Assembly: GCA_945859965.1 (NCBI GenBank)
Contig: CAMAPG010000002.1
Location: 1 to 59,390, forward strand
From: Opitutus sp. GAS368
Lineage (GTDB): Bacteria > Verrucomicrobiota > Verrucomicrobiia > Opitutales > Opitutaceae
Direction: 5' to 3'
DNA length: 59,390 nucleotides
A model generated the notes under the pieces. It saw only the letters and a list, made by a program, of their open reading frames with translations. It was not told the origin of the DNA and searched no databases. Made by a program: the position numbers and the translations under genes. This document shows, piece by piece, positions 25,353-34,016 of this stretch (position 1 is its first letter; each line of letters starts with the position of its first letter).

Positions 25353-26749
25353 GTGCGTCGGGACATGCCCGGGTCGTTTCCGCACCTGCGCCGACGGAGG
25401 CTTTTGCACGGCTGGCGCAGCATACGGGCGTTTTCTGGCTCGATAGCAGCTTGCCGCGCAAAAGTGACGGTCGCTTCTCAATCATGGGTTGCGAGCCGCG
25501 CTGGGTTTTTATCGCTCACGGGCAGGAGTGGAGGATCGAACGCCGCGGCGTGGTGGTGGAGAGGGGAGCGCATGACGCACTCGCGAAGCTTGAGGAATTG
25601 CTCGCGTCCCATCGCGTGGTTTCTCCGGTCAGGCCAGAGCTGCCCTTTTGGGGCGGTGCCATCGGCTGGTTTTCCTATGACCTCGGGCGGCAGTTCGAAT
25701 CGATGGAGGGCACGGCGTTGGCTGATTTGCCGACTCCCGATATCCGGCTGGCGTGGCATGATGCCGCCCTGGTGTGGGATCATCAGGAAAACCTCACCTG
25801 GCTGGTGGGAGCGGATGGCGAACGCCCGGCCGCGCTGGCGATGGACGAACTCGCGGTTTGGCTGTCGGAATCGGCTCCGGCGGAAGCGTCCGGCGCGTGC
25901 CTGAAAAAAACGGCGCCCGCGATCAGCGATCTTCTGCGCGGGGAATATCTGGAGCACGTTGAAGCGATTCGCGACTGCATTGCCCGGGGAGAAGTGTACC
26001 AGGCAAATCTGGTCCAACGTTTCACTTGTGCCCATCACGACACGACGGCGGCGATTTACCTGCGACTGCGCGAACTGAATCCGGCACCCTTTGCGCTCTA
26101 CCTAGACGCTGGCGACTGGGCTGTGCTGAGCAGTTCGCCGGAGCGATTTCTCGAGGTGGAACCGGGTGGACGCATCCGGACGTGCCCGATCAAAGGGACG
26201 CGCCCGCGCGGCCGCAGCGGGGCGGAAGACGAGGCGCGACGCCAGGAGCTGGCGGCCAGTGTGAAGGAACGCGCGGAATTGCTGATGATCGTGGATTTGC
26301 TGCGCAACGACCTCGGTCGCGTCTGTGAATTCGGCAGCGTCCAGGTGCCGCGCCTGCATGCCTTGGAAACGTTTGCTACGGTCCACCATCTGGTGGGCGA
26401 GGTGACCGGACAACTGCGCGCCGGGGTTCGGCTGGGCGAGTTGTTGCGCGCGGTTTTTCCCGGCGGTTCAATCACCGGGGCACCGAAAATCGCCGCGTTG
26501 CGCTTGATCGACCGGCTCGAGCCGCACCGTCGCGGCATCGGGATGGGTGCGCTGGGGTATTTGAGTGCGCATGGGCGCATCGATCTCAATATCGCCATTC
26601 GCACCATCATCTGCCGGGGAGGGCAGGCGTATTTTCATCTCGGTGCGGGCATCGTCTGGGATTCCAATCCGGCGGCAGAGTATGAGGAAACCCTGGTCAA
26701 AGGCCGCGCCTTGTTTGCGGCTCTCGGTCTGCCGGAGGCCAACCCATGA
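25349..26749 (+). CDS. pabB: aminodeoxychorismate synthase component I
   Basis: PabB makes 4-amino-4-deoxychorismate from chorismate, the first step to p-aminobenzoate. The 466-residue chorismate-binding protein has an N-terminal domain (WGGAIGWFSYDLGRQFESM) and the catalytic half LRGEYLEHVEAIRDCIARGE, VYQANLVQRF, SSSPERFLEVEPGGRIRT. PIKGTRPRGRSG near residue 280 has Lys where anthranilate synthase has Ala (PIAGT), which favours PabB over TrpE. FPGGSITGAPKIAALRLID and the final DSNPAAEYEETLVKGRAL complete it. No glutamine amidotransferase (pabA) lies in the window, so it may share one or use ammonia. Confidence 0.94.
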   Translation: MSASGHARVVSAPAPTEAFARLAQHTGVFWLDSSLPRKSDGRFSIMGCEPRWVFIAHGQEWRIERRGVVVERGAHDALAKLEELLASHRVVSPVRPELPFWGGAIGWFSYDLGRQFESMEGTALADLPTPDIRLAWHDAALVWDHQENLTWLVGADGERPAALAMDELAVWLSESAPAEASGACLKKTAPAISDLLRGEYLEHVEAIRDCIARGEVYQANLVQRFTCAHHDTTAAIYLRLRELNPAPFALYLDAGDWAVLSSSPERFLEVEPGGRIRTCPIKGTRPRGRSGAEDEARRQELAASVKERAELLMIVDLLRNDLGRVCEFGSVQVPRLHALETFATVHHLVGEVTGQLRAGVRLGELLRAVFPGGSITGAPKIAALRLIDRLEPHRRGIGMGALGYLSAHGRIDLNIAIRTIICRGGQAYFHLGAGIVWDSNPAAEYEETLVKGRALFAALGLPEANP

Positions 26750-27567
26750 AGCGGATCATTAATGGGGTGGCCGAGGAGACGCCTTCGCTGGAAATGGTGG
26801 AGCTGCCGCACGATGGCACGGGAGTGTTTGAAACCCTGCTCCTCCGCGAGGGGACACCGGTCTTTTTCGAGGATCATTGGGCTCGTTTCGCCCGCGGATG
26901 CCAGTGGTATGGTTTCGCCGCTCCGACGACTGCTGAGACCATGGCAGGAATTGCGAGACACCTGTCCGTGGAAAACAAGGTGGCGACCGGCGTTCTGCGG
27001 TTTGCCGCGTGGAAGCACACCGACAAGGTGGTGGAGTGGCGGGTGGAGGTCTCACCACCGCGGCCGCATATGACGCGAAGCTCCGTGCGGATCACGGTCG
27101 GACCCTCCTTGCCGGCGGCGGACCAGGACCGGGCTTTCAAACACCTCAATCGCGGGGCTTGGTTGCAGGCTCTGCGGGCGGTTCGCGCGAGTGGGTGGGA
27201 CGACGCCCTGCTGCTCGATTCAATGGGTTATGTCGTCGAGACCTGCGTCTCGAATGGGTTCTTTGTCGATCAGCACGGTTTGCACACTCCCGCCTTGGAG
27301 ACGGGAGCCTTGCCCGGCGTCATGCGGGGCCGGGTCATCGCGTTGGCCAAGGAACTCGGGCTAAATGTAAAAGAAGGCCATTATCGGCTGTCGGACCTGC
27401 AGCAGGCGTCGGAAATCTGGCTCTCCAACTCCCTTTTGGGCCTGCGCCCGGTGACGGAGTGCGCGGATCGGTCGTTTTCCGCTCCTTTTCCGGTTTTGCA
27501 GCGATTTCGCGCCGGCTGGGAGGCCCGCCATGGCTGGGATCCGGTGGTTGTTGTGCCCACCCTGTGA
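26746..27567 (+). CDS. pabC: aminodeoxychorismate lyase / class IV aminotransferase
   Basis: PabC releases p-aminobenzoate and pyruvate from aminodeoxychorismate using pyridoxal phosphate. The 273-residue fold type IV protein has the N-terminal GTGVFETLLLREGTPVFFED, Lys in RAFKHLNRGAWLQALRAVR (near 131, matching the Schiff-base Lys position in PabC), DDALLLDSMGYVVETCVSNG, and the cofactor phosphate region GALPGVMRGRVIALAKELGL. Overlap with pabB (ATGA) and the folate neighbours decide for PabC rather than a branched-chain or D-amino-acid aminotransferase. Confidence 0.9.
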   Translation: MKRIINGVAEETPSLEMVELPHDGTGVFETLLLREGTPVFFEDHWARFARGCQWYGFAAPTTAETMAGIARHLSVENKVATGVLRFAAWKHTDKVVEWRVEVSPPRPHMTRSSVRITVGPSLPAADQDRAFKHLNRGAWLQALRAVRASGWDDALLLDSMGYVVETCVSNGFFVDQHGLHTPALETGALPGVMRGRVIALAKELGLNVKEGHYRLSDLQQASEIWLSNSLLGLRPVTECADRSFSAPFPVLQRFRAGWEARHGWDPVVVVPTL

Positions 27568-27628
27568 TTCGAGGCCACTTTCCCCTTGCCAAGGCCGGTC
27601 GCGATCTCTGTTTTCGACCGCTCTCTTT

Positions 27629-27823
27629 ATGCAAAAGACCAAAAAGTCCGTAGCCAAGCGCTTCAAGCTTACCTCCAGGGGCAAGCTCGTCCGCCGTACG
27701 CCTGGCTTCCGTCACTTGCTCGCCTCGAAAAGCACGAAAGCCAAACGTCGTGCCTCCCGGGACAAGCTGGTGGCTGAAGGTCATGCCAAGCCGCTCAAGC
27801 GCTGTCTGCCGTTCGGTCTCTAA
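27629..27823 (+). CDS. rpmI: 50S ribosomal protein L35
   Basis: L35 is a small basic large-subunit protein. The 64 residues read MQKTKKSVAKRFKLTSRGKL, then RHLLASKSTKAKRRASRDKL, the standard L35 pattern with a Lys/Arg-rich body. ATG 27629 was chosen because upstream codons run into pabC and lack protein character. It is paired with rplT 85 bases downstream. infC, normally upstream of rpmI, is absent here. Confidence 0.95.
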   Translation: MQKTKKSVAKRFKLTSRGKLVRRTPGFRHLLASKSTKAKRRASRDKLVAEGHAKPLKRCLPFGL

Positions 27824-27908
27824 ACCGACGCGCTTCAACCACAACCACGCCAGGCGGGTGAAATCCAAAGCCGACCCGCCGGCAATTTAACCTAAGGAAT
27901 AACACAAC

Positions 27909-28292
27909 ATGGCTCGTGCAACAAACTCACCCGCGTCGCGCAAGCGACACAAGAAGGTGCTGAAATACGCCAAGGGCTATTTCGGCAATAAATCGAAGCT
28001 CTTTCGCTATGCGAAGGAAGCAGTCCAGCATGCCTGGCAATACGCCTACATCGCGCGCAAAAAGAAGAAGGCGGACCGTCGCGGTCTCTGGATCATTCGC
28101 TTGAACGCTGCCTGCCGCAATGCGGGTATCACCTACAGCCGCTTTATCGAGGGCTTGAAGGCCGCGAACATCGAACTCGATCGCAAGATTCTGTCCGATA
28201 TCGCGATTCGCGACGAGGTGGCCTTTAATAGCCTGGTCAAAACAGCCCAGGACGCGTTGAAGACCAAGGCTAGTTCGGCAGCGAAGGCCTAA
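27909..28292 (+). CDS. rplT: 50S ribosomal protein L20
   Basis: L20 is an early large-subunit assembly protein that binds 23S rRNA and, in several bacteria, represses its own operon. The 127 residues show the family layout: basic helix SRKRHKKVLKYAKGYFGNKS, FRYAKEAVQHAWQYAYIARK, then RRGLWIIRLNAACRNAGITY and FIEGLKAANIELDRKILSDI. It has a poly-purine ribosome-binding stretch (AAGGAA) upstream. A strong terminator follows at 28340. Confidence 0.96.
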   Translation: MARATNSPASRKRHKKVLKYAKGYFGNKSKLFRYAKEAVQHAWQYAYIARKKKKADRRGLWIIRLNAACRNAGITYSRFIEGLKAANIELDRKILSDIAIRDEVAFNSLVKTAQDALKTKASSAAKA

Positions 28293-28339
28293 CTCTGACA
28301 AACGCGAGCCGGGCGGCTCGCCTTCCATTCTGTTCCAAG

Positions 28340-28379
28340 GAGGACGGGCCTCGGTCGAGGTTCCGTCCTCTTTGTTTTT
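28340..28379 (+). terminator. rho-independent terminator after rplT
   Basis: The stem GAGGACGG (28340-28347) pairs with CCGTCCTC (28363-28370) and is followed by TTTGTTTTT. It separates rpmI-rplT from pheS-pheT. The remaining 126 bases before pheS show no leader peptide or T-box that I can support. Confidence 0.85.
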
Positions 28380-28505
28380 CCGCCCTGCCATCCGCCCCAC
28401 GTTCGCAATCCGTCTCGTAATCGTTTTTAACCCGGGCTTCGCTTCGATCACGTCCCCGACCAGTCTGGACTCTTTCCTCCGAGAACGACCGCACCGATTT
28501 TCTTC

Positions 28506-29549
28506 ATGCAATCCACCTTGAACGCCCTTGTGGCCAAAGCGTCGACCGAACTCCCGGCTTTGAAAACCCGGCCTGAATTCGAGGCCGCCAAGGCCCGTTT
28601 TGTCGGACCGAACGGCGAATTGACGGCGTTGATGAAGCAGATGGGCGCCGTGCCCAAGGAGGAGCGGCCCGCGATGGGCAAGCTGATCAACGAGACCAAG
28701 GCCCAGATCCAGGTTCTGCTCGACGCCGCGCTGCGCACCCTCGAGACGGCCGAAATCGCCGCCCAGCTCGGACCAGCGGTCGACCCGACGCTGCCGTCAC
28801 CCGATGCCGGCCCCGGCACGTATCATCCGCTGACGCTCGTGCGCGAGGAAATGTGCCGCATCCTGCACAAGGTGGGCTTTTCCGTGGCCGACGGTCCGGA
28901 AGTGGAAACGGAGTTCTATTGTTTTGACGCTCTGAACACGCCGGCCGATCACCCGGCGCGCGATGCCCAGGACACGTTTTATTTCCCGGAGAGCGCCCGG
29001 TTTGGAAACGTTTCGAAAAAGAATCCGGAGGAGAAATATCTCCTGCGGACCCATACGTCGTCGGTGCAGATCCGCACGATGCTGAAGGGTTCGCCGCCGC
29101 TGCGCATCGTGTCGCCTGGCCGCGTGTACCGCCGCGATACCTCGGATGCGTCCCACAGCGCGAATTTCCACCAGCTCGAATGCCTGTACGTGGACAAGAA
29201 CGTCACGGTGCGGGACCTGAAGGCATTGTTGGATTATATTTTCGAATCGCTCCTCGGCGCGGGCACCAAGACGCGTTTCCGCCCGCATTATTTCGGCTAC
29301 ACCGAACCGAGTTTCGAAGTGGATCTCAGCGCGAAGCACCTGCCGAAGGTCAACAAGGAGTGGATCGAGATCGGCGGCTGCGGCATGGTCGATCCGAGCG
29401 TTTTCGAGACGGTGGGCTACGATCCCAAGGTCTGGACCGGCTATGCGTTCGGCATGGGCCTCGAACGCCTGGCGATGATCCTCTACGGCATCGATGACAT
29501 CCGCTACTTCTACCAGAACGACCTGCGGTTTCTGAAACAATTTGCCTGA
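28506..29549 (+). CDS. pheS: phenylalanine-tRNA ligase alpha subunit
   Basis: PheS carries the catalytic site of the alpha2-beta2 enzyme that charges tRNA-Phe. The 347 residues have an N-terminal coiled coil (about 1-80), then HPLTLVREEMCRILHKVGFS, FYCFDALNTPADHPARDAQD, motif 2 LRTHTSSVQIRTMLKGSPPL with RIVSPGRVYRRDTSDASHSA, and motif 3 GYAFGMGLERLAMILYGIDD. It uses ATG 28506. pheT follows after 85 bases. Confidence 0.96.
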   Translation: MQSTLNALVAKASTELPALKTRPEFEAAKARFVGPNGELTALMKQMGAVPKEERPAMGKLINETKAQIQVLLDAALRTLETAEIAAQLGPAVDPTLPSPDAGPGTYHPLTLVREEMCRILHKVGFSVADGPEVETEFYCFDALNTPADHPARDAQDTFYFPESARFGNVSKKNPEEKYLLRTHTSSVQIRTMLKGSPPLRIVSPGRVYRRDTSDASHSANFHQLECLYVDKNVTVRDLKALLDYIFESLLGAGTKTRFRPHYFGYTEPSFEVDLSAKHLPKVNKEWIEIGGCGMVDPSVFETVGYDPKVWTGYAFGMGLERLAMILYGIDDIRYFYQNDLRFLKQFA

Positions 29550-29634
29550 AGCTTTTCCCGCGGATGACACCGATGACCGCGGATATTTTTTTACCCCATC
29601 CGCGCTCCTCTGCGTAATCCGCGGAAACTCTCCG

Positions 29635-32100
29635 ATGAAAATCTCCCTCAACTGGCTTAAAGACTACGTGGCGCTCGACGCTTCGAACGACGAGATCTGC
29701 CGGGCCATCACGTTTCTCGGCTTCGAAGTGGAGCACGTCATTGCCACCGGCGCGCCGAAACTCGAAAACGTCGTCGTGGGCGAGGTGCTCACGCGCAACA
29801 AGCACCCCAATGCGGACAAGCTTTCCGTCTGCACGGTCGACATTGGGCCCGCGGGTGGCGTCAAGACGATCGTCTGCGGCGCGCAAAATTACAAAGTAGG
29901 GGACCACGTTCCCGTGGCCTTGCCTGGCGCGGTGTTGCCGGGAAATTTCGTCATCAAGCAATCGAAGATCCGCGGCGAGTCCTCGGATGGCATGATGTGC
30001 TCCGCGAAGGAACTGGGCGTGGCGGAGGATGCCGCGGGGCTCCTGATTCTCGAGGATCGTCCGGCGATCGGCACTCCGATCAATGCGGTGCTTCCTCCAG
30101 GCGACACGGTGTTCGACATCGAAATTACCCCGAACCGGCCGGACTGCCTTTCCCATTTCGGCGTCGCCCGGGAACTCGCGGCCTGGTTCAAGAAGGACCT
30201 CGTTTATCCCCAGACGGAATTCCAGGGATGCCTCGACGAGGCAGCTGGCGCGCCGCGCTCCGATCTGCTTTCCGCTGTGCGGGTGGATGCTCCCGAAGAC
30301 TGTCCCCTGTACACCGCGCACATTATTGCCGGTGTGAAGGTCGGGCCGAGCCCCGCCTGGCTGCAGGAACGCCTGCGCGCGGTCGGCCTGCGTCCCATCA
30401 ACAATATCGTCGATATCGGCAATTATGTGATGCTGGAGACCGGCCAACCGATGCACGCTTTCGATGCCCGCCGTCTGGGCGGGTCGCAGATCATTGTCCG
30501 CCGCGCCGCGGATGGCGAAAAAATCACCACGCTGGATGGCAAGGAGCGCGTGCTGAACAGCCGCATGCTGGTCATCGCCGACGCCACGCGCCCGGTCGTG
30601 ATCGCCGGCATCATGGGCGGGGAAAATTCCGGTGTGACTGCCGAGACCACGGACCTCGTTCTGGAAGTGGCTTATTTCAAGCGTCTGTCCGTGCGCTGGA
30701 CCTCCAAGCGCCTCGCACTCTCGTCCGATTCGTCCTACCGTTATGAGCGTGGCGTGGATGTCCATGCCGCCGTGGAATCCGCACACCGGGCGATCGATTT
30801 GATCCTGAAGACGGCGGGTGGCCGCGTCGTGGGTCCGATTTACACGGTGGGGGGCGATGTCCCCTGGCAGCGGGAAATCGTGGTGACCCCCGCGTATATT
30901 CGCGAGCGGCTGGGGTTCTCCATTCCTGATGCCGACATGAAAGCCTCGCTGGAGGCGCTCGAACTCAATCTCACGCGCGAGGAAGACGTTCCGGGCCAGG
31001 GCCTGACCTGGACCGTTTCGGTGCCGAGCTGGCGCGACGATCTCGATCGTCCGATCGACCTGGTTGAGGAAGTCCTGCGCCTGTACGGCACGGAGAAAAT
31101 TCCGGCGGCAGTCGTCTCCGCGCCCGGACTCGTGGGCGAGGACGACCCCACGGTGCGCTTCAACCGCCGGGCGATGGGTTACCTGGTGGGGCAGAATTTC
31201 CATGAGTGCGTGAATTATACGCTGCGGCCGGCCAAGGAACTGGCGACCTGGGTGTCGCAGACGGCGGCGGCGGAACTCGCGCTCGCCAACCCCTTCGTCG
31301 AGGATCAGTCGCATCTCCGTCCGACCTTGACGATGGGCCTGCTCGAGACGCTCAAGCTCAACCAATCGCGCGGCGTGGTCGTTTCGCAGCTGTGCGAGAC
31401 CGGCCGGATTTTCATCGAGTGCAACGGCCAGAATTTCGAATGCACCGCGGTGGCTTTCATCGTGGCCGAACCCGTTGGCGCGCGCACCTGGCTCCGGCGT
31501 GAAGCCGGCGATTTTTCCATGGTGAAACATCATGCCGAGGCCCTCGCCCAGGCGGCGGGAGTCGATCTGGCGCGCCAACCGCTCGTCCCGATCGTGGGAA
31601 CTTACTATGGCTGGCAGGAAGGCCATTCGGTTTCTGGCGGCGAACTGCAGCACGGCTGGATCGCGCGGTTCGGTCTCCTCAACCTGGCGATGATCAAGGC
31701 GCTGGGCATCGAGGGCAAAGTCTACGGGGGCATTCTTGCGATTCTGCCGGAGAAACTGGCCGCCGTTTCGTCGCGCCGGCGTTATGCGGATTTCAGCCTG
31801 TTTCCCGCGGCGTTGCGCGATCTCGCTCTCGTGGTCGATCTGGCGACTCCGTCCGCCGAAGTGCGCAAGGCCCTTGCCGGGCTGGCCCGCGCGGCGGTGG
31901 GCAATGCGTTTGTGGTCGAAAGCGTGGATGTGTTCGACGTTTACCAGGGTAAGGGCTTGCCCGAGGGTAAAAAGAGCTTCGCCTTCTCGCTCGTATTCCG
32001 CGCCAACGACCGGACGCTCACCGACGAAGAGGTGAACAAGGTGTTCACCCAGATTCAGGACGAAGTGGGTAAGACCACGCCGTACCAAATCCGCAAATAA
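29635..32100 (+). CDS. pheT: phenylalanine-tRNA ligase beta subunit
   Basis: PheT is the structural and editing subunit of phenylalanyl-tRNA synthetase. The 821 residues begin MKISLNWLKDYVALDAS, then an EMAP-like tRNA-binding domain (VLTRNKHPNADKLSVCTVDI, VCGAQNYKVGDHVPVALPGA). The editing B3/4 region is VFDIEITPNRPDCLSHFGVA with GQPMHAFDARRLGGSQIIVR. A B5 domain and the C-terminal anticodon-binding FDX-ACB region (YADFSLFPAALRDLALVVDL, SVDVFDVYQGKGLPEGKKSF) complete the standard bacterial length. The first 31 codons of the longer frame are non-coding. The 85 bases before it carry a direct and inverted CCGCGGAT-type repeat. Confidence 0.95.
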   Translation: MKISLNWLKDYVALDASNDEICRAITFLGFEVEHVIATGAPKLENVVVGEVLTRNKHPNADKLSVCTVDIGPAGGVKTIVCGAQNYKVGDHVPVALPGAVLPGNFVIKQSKIRGESSDGMMCSAKELGVAEDAAGLLILEDRPAIGTPINAVLPPGDTVFDIEITPNRPDCLSHFGVARELAAWFKKDLVYPQTEFQGCLDEAAGAPRSDLLSAVRVDAPEDCPLYTAHIIAGVKVGPSPAWLQERLRAVGLRPINNIVDIGNYVMLETGQPMHAFDARRLGGSQIIVRRAADGEKITTLDGKERVLNSRMLVIADATRPVVIAGIMGGENSGVTAETTDLVLEVAYFKRLSVRWTSKRLALSSDSSYRYERGVDVHAAVESAHRAIDLILKTAGGRVVGPIYTVGGDVPWQREIVVTPAYIRERLGFSIPDADMKASLEALELNLTREEDVPGQGLTWTVSVPSWRDDLDRPIDLVEEVLRLYGTEKIPAAVVSAPGLVGEDDPTVRFNRRAMGYLVGQNFHECVNYTLRPAKELATWVSQTAAAELALANPFVEDQSHLRPTLTMGLLETLKLNQSRGVVVSQLCETGRIFIECNGQNFECTAVAFIVAEPVGARTWLRREAGDFSMVKHHAEALAQAAGVDLARQPLVPIVGTYYGWQEGHSVSGGELQHGWIARFGLLNLAMIKALGIEGKVYGGILAILPEKLAAVSSRRRYADFSLFPAALRDLALVVDLATPSAEVRKALAGLARAAVGNAFVVESVDVFDVYQGKGLPEGKKSFAFSLVFRANDRTLTDEEVNKVFTQIQDEVGKTTPYQIRK

Positions 32101-32120
32101 TCCCGCTGCCCTCACCGACC

Positions 32121-32411
32121 ATGTCCGATCTCACCGACCTCAACATCGACCGGGTGGCCAACCTGGCCCGGCTGGCGCTCACCCCGGAAGAGAAGACGAA
32201 ATTCGCCGCGCAGCTCGGCGATGTGCTGCTACACATCGAGCAACTCGGCAAAGTGGACGTGACCGGCGTCGAACCCACGGCCCACGCGTTTCCGATTTAC
32301 AATGTCTGGGCGGACGATGTCGCGCAGGCCGGCCTGCCAGTGGAGGCCGCACTCCAAAACGCCCCCGCGCAGCGCAACCACATGATCGCCGTGCCCAAGG
32401 TCATCGAATGA
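32121..32411 (+). CDS. gatC: Asp/Glu-tRNA(Asn/Gln) amidotransferase subunit C
   Basis: GatC stabilises the GatCAB amidotransferase that converts Glu-tRNA(Gln) or Asp-tRNA(Asn) to the amide forms. The 96-residue protein has the typical LNIDRVANLARLALTPEEKT start, the middle HIEQLGKVDVTGVEPTAHAF and a C-terminal APAQRNHMIAVPKVIE. It is separated by 20 bases from pheT and by 51 from gatA, so gatC-gatA-gatB form one transcript. Confidence 0.94.
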   Translation: MSDLTDLNIDRVANLARLALTPEEKTKFAAQLGDVLLHIEQLGKVDVTGVEPTAHAFPIYNVWADDVAQAGLPVEAALQNAPAQRNHMIAVPKVIE

Positions 32412-32414
32412 GCA

Positions 32415-32445
32415 GGTAGGGCGGGGCTCTGACCCGCTCTCCGTA
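32415..32445. repeat. imperfect GTAGGGC-type hairpin between gatC and gatA
   Basis: GTAGGGCGGGGCTCTGACCC then GCTCTCC forms an imperfect hairpin (AGGGCGGG with loose CCCGCTCT). It resembles the clearer hairpins at 35488..35547 and looks like a small member of that family. Nothing else lies between the two genes. Confidence 0.4.
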
Positions 32446-32462
32446 CCGTTCACTCTTCCCGA

Positions 32463-33929
32463 ATGTCCTCCGACCTCACCTTCAAATCCATCGCCGAACT
32501 CGCCGTGCTGCTCGAGGCGAAGAAGCTCTCCTCCGTCGAACTGACGCAGGCGACGATTGCCCGCACCAAGGCGGTCGAGGCCAGGGTGAAGGCGTTCAAT
32601 TCGTTCGATGAAACCGATGCCTTGGCGCAGGCGGCGGCCTCCGACGCGCGTCGGACTGCAGGGCAGGCGAGAGGTCCGCTCGAAGGTATTCCGGTGGGTT
32701 TGAAGGATGTGATTTCCGTGGCGGGGCAGCCGCTGACGGCGTCGAGCAAGATGCTCGTGAACTTCGTTTCCCCTTATGACGCTACGGTGACCCGCAAATT
32801 GAAGCATGCAGGGGCCGTGCTCTGGGGACGGCTGAATCTCGATGAATTCGCGATGGGTTCCTCGACGGAAAACTCGGCTTTCCATACCACCCGCAATCCG
32901 TGGGATCTGACCCGGGTGCCGGGTGGTTCATCGGGCGGCAGTGCGGCGGCGCTGGCCGCGGGCGAGGCCAGCATGACCCTGGGCTCGGACACCGGTGGTT
33001 CGATCCGCCAGCCCGCCGCGCTTTGCGGCGTGGTGGGTTTTAAGCCGAGTTACGGACTCATCTCGCGCTATGGCCTGATCGCGTTTGCATCGTCGCTCGA
33101 CCAGATCGGCCCGTTCACCCGCACCGTTGAGGACGCGGCGATCACCCTGAGCGTGATTGCCGGCCACGACCCGCTCGATTCGACCTCGTTCAAAACCGAG
33201 CTGCCCGACTACCGGGCCGAACTCGGCCGGCGCAATGGACCCTGGCGGCTGGGAATTCCGAAGGAATATTTTGGCGAAGGCCTCGACCCCGAGGTCGCCG
33301 CGGCGGTGCAGGCGGCGGTGGAGCATTACAAAAAGCTGGGATGTGAGATCAAAGAGGTCTCCTTGCCCCATACGAAGTACTGCCTCGATACCTACTACAT
33401 CATCGCGACGGCCGAGGCGTCCTCGAACCTCGCGCGCTACGACGGCATCCGTTACGGCCATCGTTCGAAGGATGCGAAGGACGCCATCGACATCTATTTC
33501 AAATCGCGCGCCGAGGGTTTTGGCGCCGAAGTGAAACGCCGGATCATCCTCGGCACTTACGTGCTCTCCAGTGGCTATTACGATGCGTATTATCTCCGGG
33601 CGCAAAAAGTCCGCACCCTGATCCGCCAGGATTTCCTCAACGCTTACAAGGAGGTGGATGCGCTTCTCACTCCGACCACACCCACGCCAGCGTTCAAGAT
33701 CGGCGAAAAGGCCGATCCGCTCGCGATGTACCTGTGCGATGTCTACACGATCGGGGTGAATCTCGCTGGGCTGCCAGGACTGAGCCTGCCCTGCGGTTTT
33801 TCGAAGAGCGGTCTGCCGATCGGATTGCAGGTGATCGGCCAGCCTTTCAAGGAGGCCGAATTGCTGTCCATCGCCCGCGCCTACGAACAGGCGCACGACT
33901 GGCATTTGCGGCATCCCAATCTTTTATGA
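32463..33929 (+). CDS. gatA: Asp/Glu-tRNA(Asn/Gln) amidotransferase subunit A
   Basis: GatA is the amidase that releases ammonia from glutamine for tRNA amidation. The 488-residue protein carries the amidase signature with its Lys-Ser-Ser triad: Lys in [14 protein letters not shown] (near 80) and Ser residues in [20 protein letters not shown] and [20 protein letters not shown]. It ends [20 protein letters not shown]. Length is normal. Inverted repeats follow before gatB. Confidence 0.96.
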   Translation: MSSDLTFKSIAELAVLLEAKKLSSVELTQATIARTKAVEARVKAFNSFDETDALAQAAASDARRTAGQARGPLEGIPVGLKDVISVAGQPLTASSKMLVNFVSPYDATVTRKLKHAGAVLWGRLNLDEFAMGSSTENSAFHTTRNPWDLTRVPGGSSGGSAAALAAGEASMTLGSDTGGSIRQPAALCGVVGFKPSYGLISRYGLIAFASSLDQIGPFTRTVEDAAITLSVIAGHDPLDSTSFKTELPDYRAELGRRNGPWRLGIPKEYFGEGLDPEVAAAVQAAVEHYKKLGCEIKEVSLPHTKYCLDTYYIIATAEASSNLARYDGIRYGHRSKDAKDAIDIYFKSRAEGFGAEVKRRIILGTYVLSSGYYDAYYLRAQKVRTLIRQDFLNAYKEVDALLTPTTPTPAFKIGEKADPLAMYLCDVYTIGVNLAGLPGLSLPCGFSKSGLPIGLQVIGQPFKEAELLSIARAYEQAHDWHLRHPNLL

Positions 33930-33930
33930 A

Positions 33931-34010
33931 GGAGCGAGTAGTGGGTAGCGAGTAGCGAGCATGGCTACCGCTTCCGACCTACTCGCTACCCACTACTCAC
34001 TCCTCGCTCC
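33931..34010. repeat. inverted repeat between gatA and gatB
   Basis: GGAGCGAGTAGTGGGTAGCG (from 33931) has its complement at 33979-34010 (CTACTCGCTACCCACTACTC). The arms consist of repeated GTAGCGAGTAG and GTAGTGGGTAG units. It fills the 87-base gap, so a stable hairpin would form in the gatCAB mRNA just before the gatB start. Confidence 0.75.
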
Positions 34011-34016
34011 TCCCAC

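Noticed and set aside
28293-28505. Possible T-box or attenuator in front of pheS
   Set aside because: Only a plain terminator after rplT is visible. No specifier loop or Phe-rich leader peptide could be found.
29350-32115. 921-codon open frame on the reverse strand
   Set aside because: It lies entirely antisense to pheT, which has strong family motifs. High GC and codon bias create long antisense frames.
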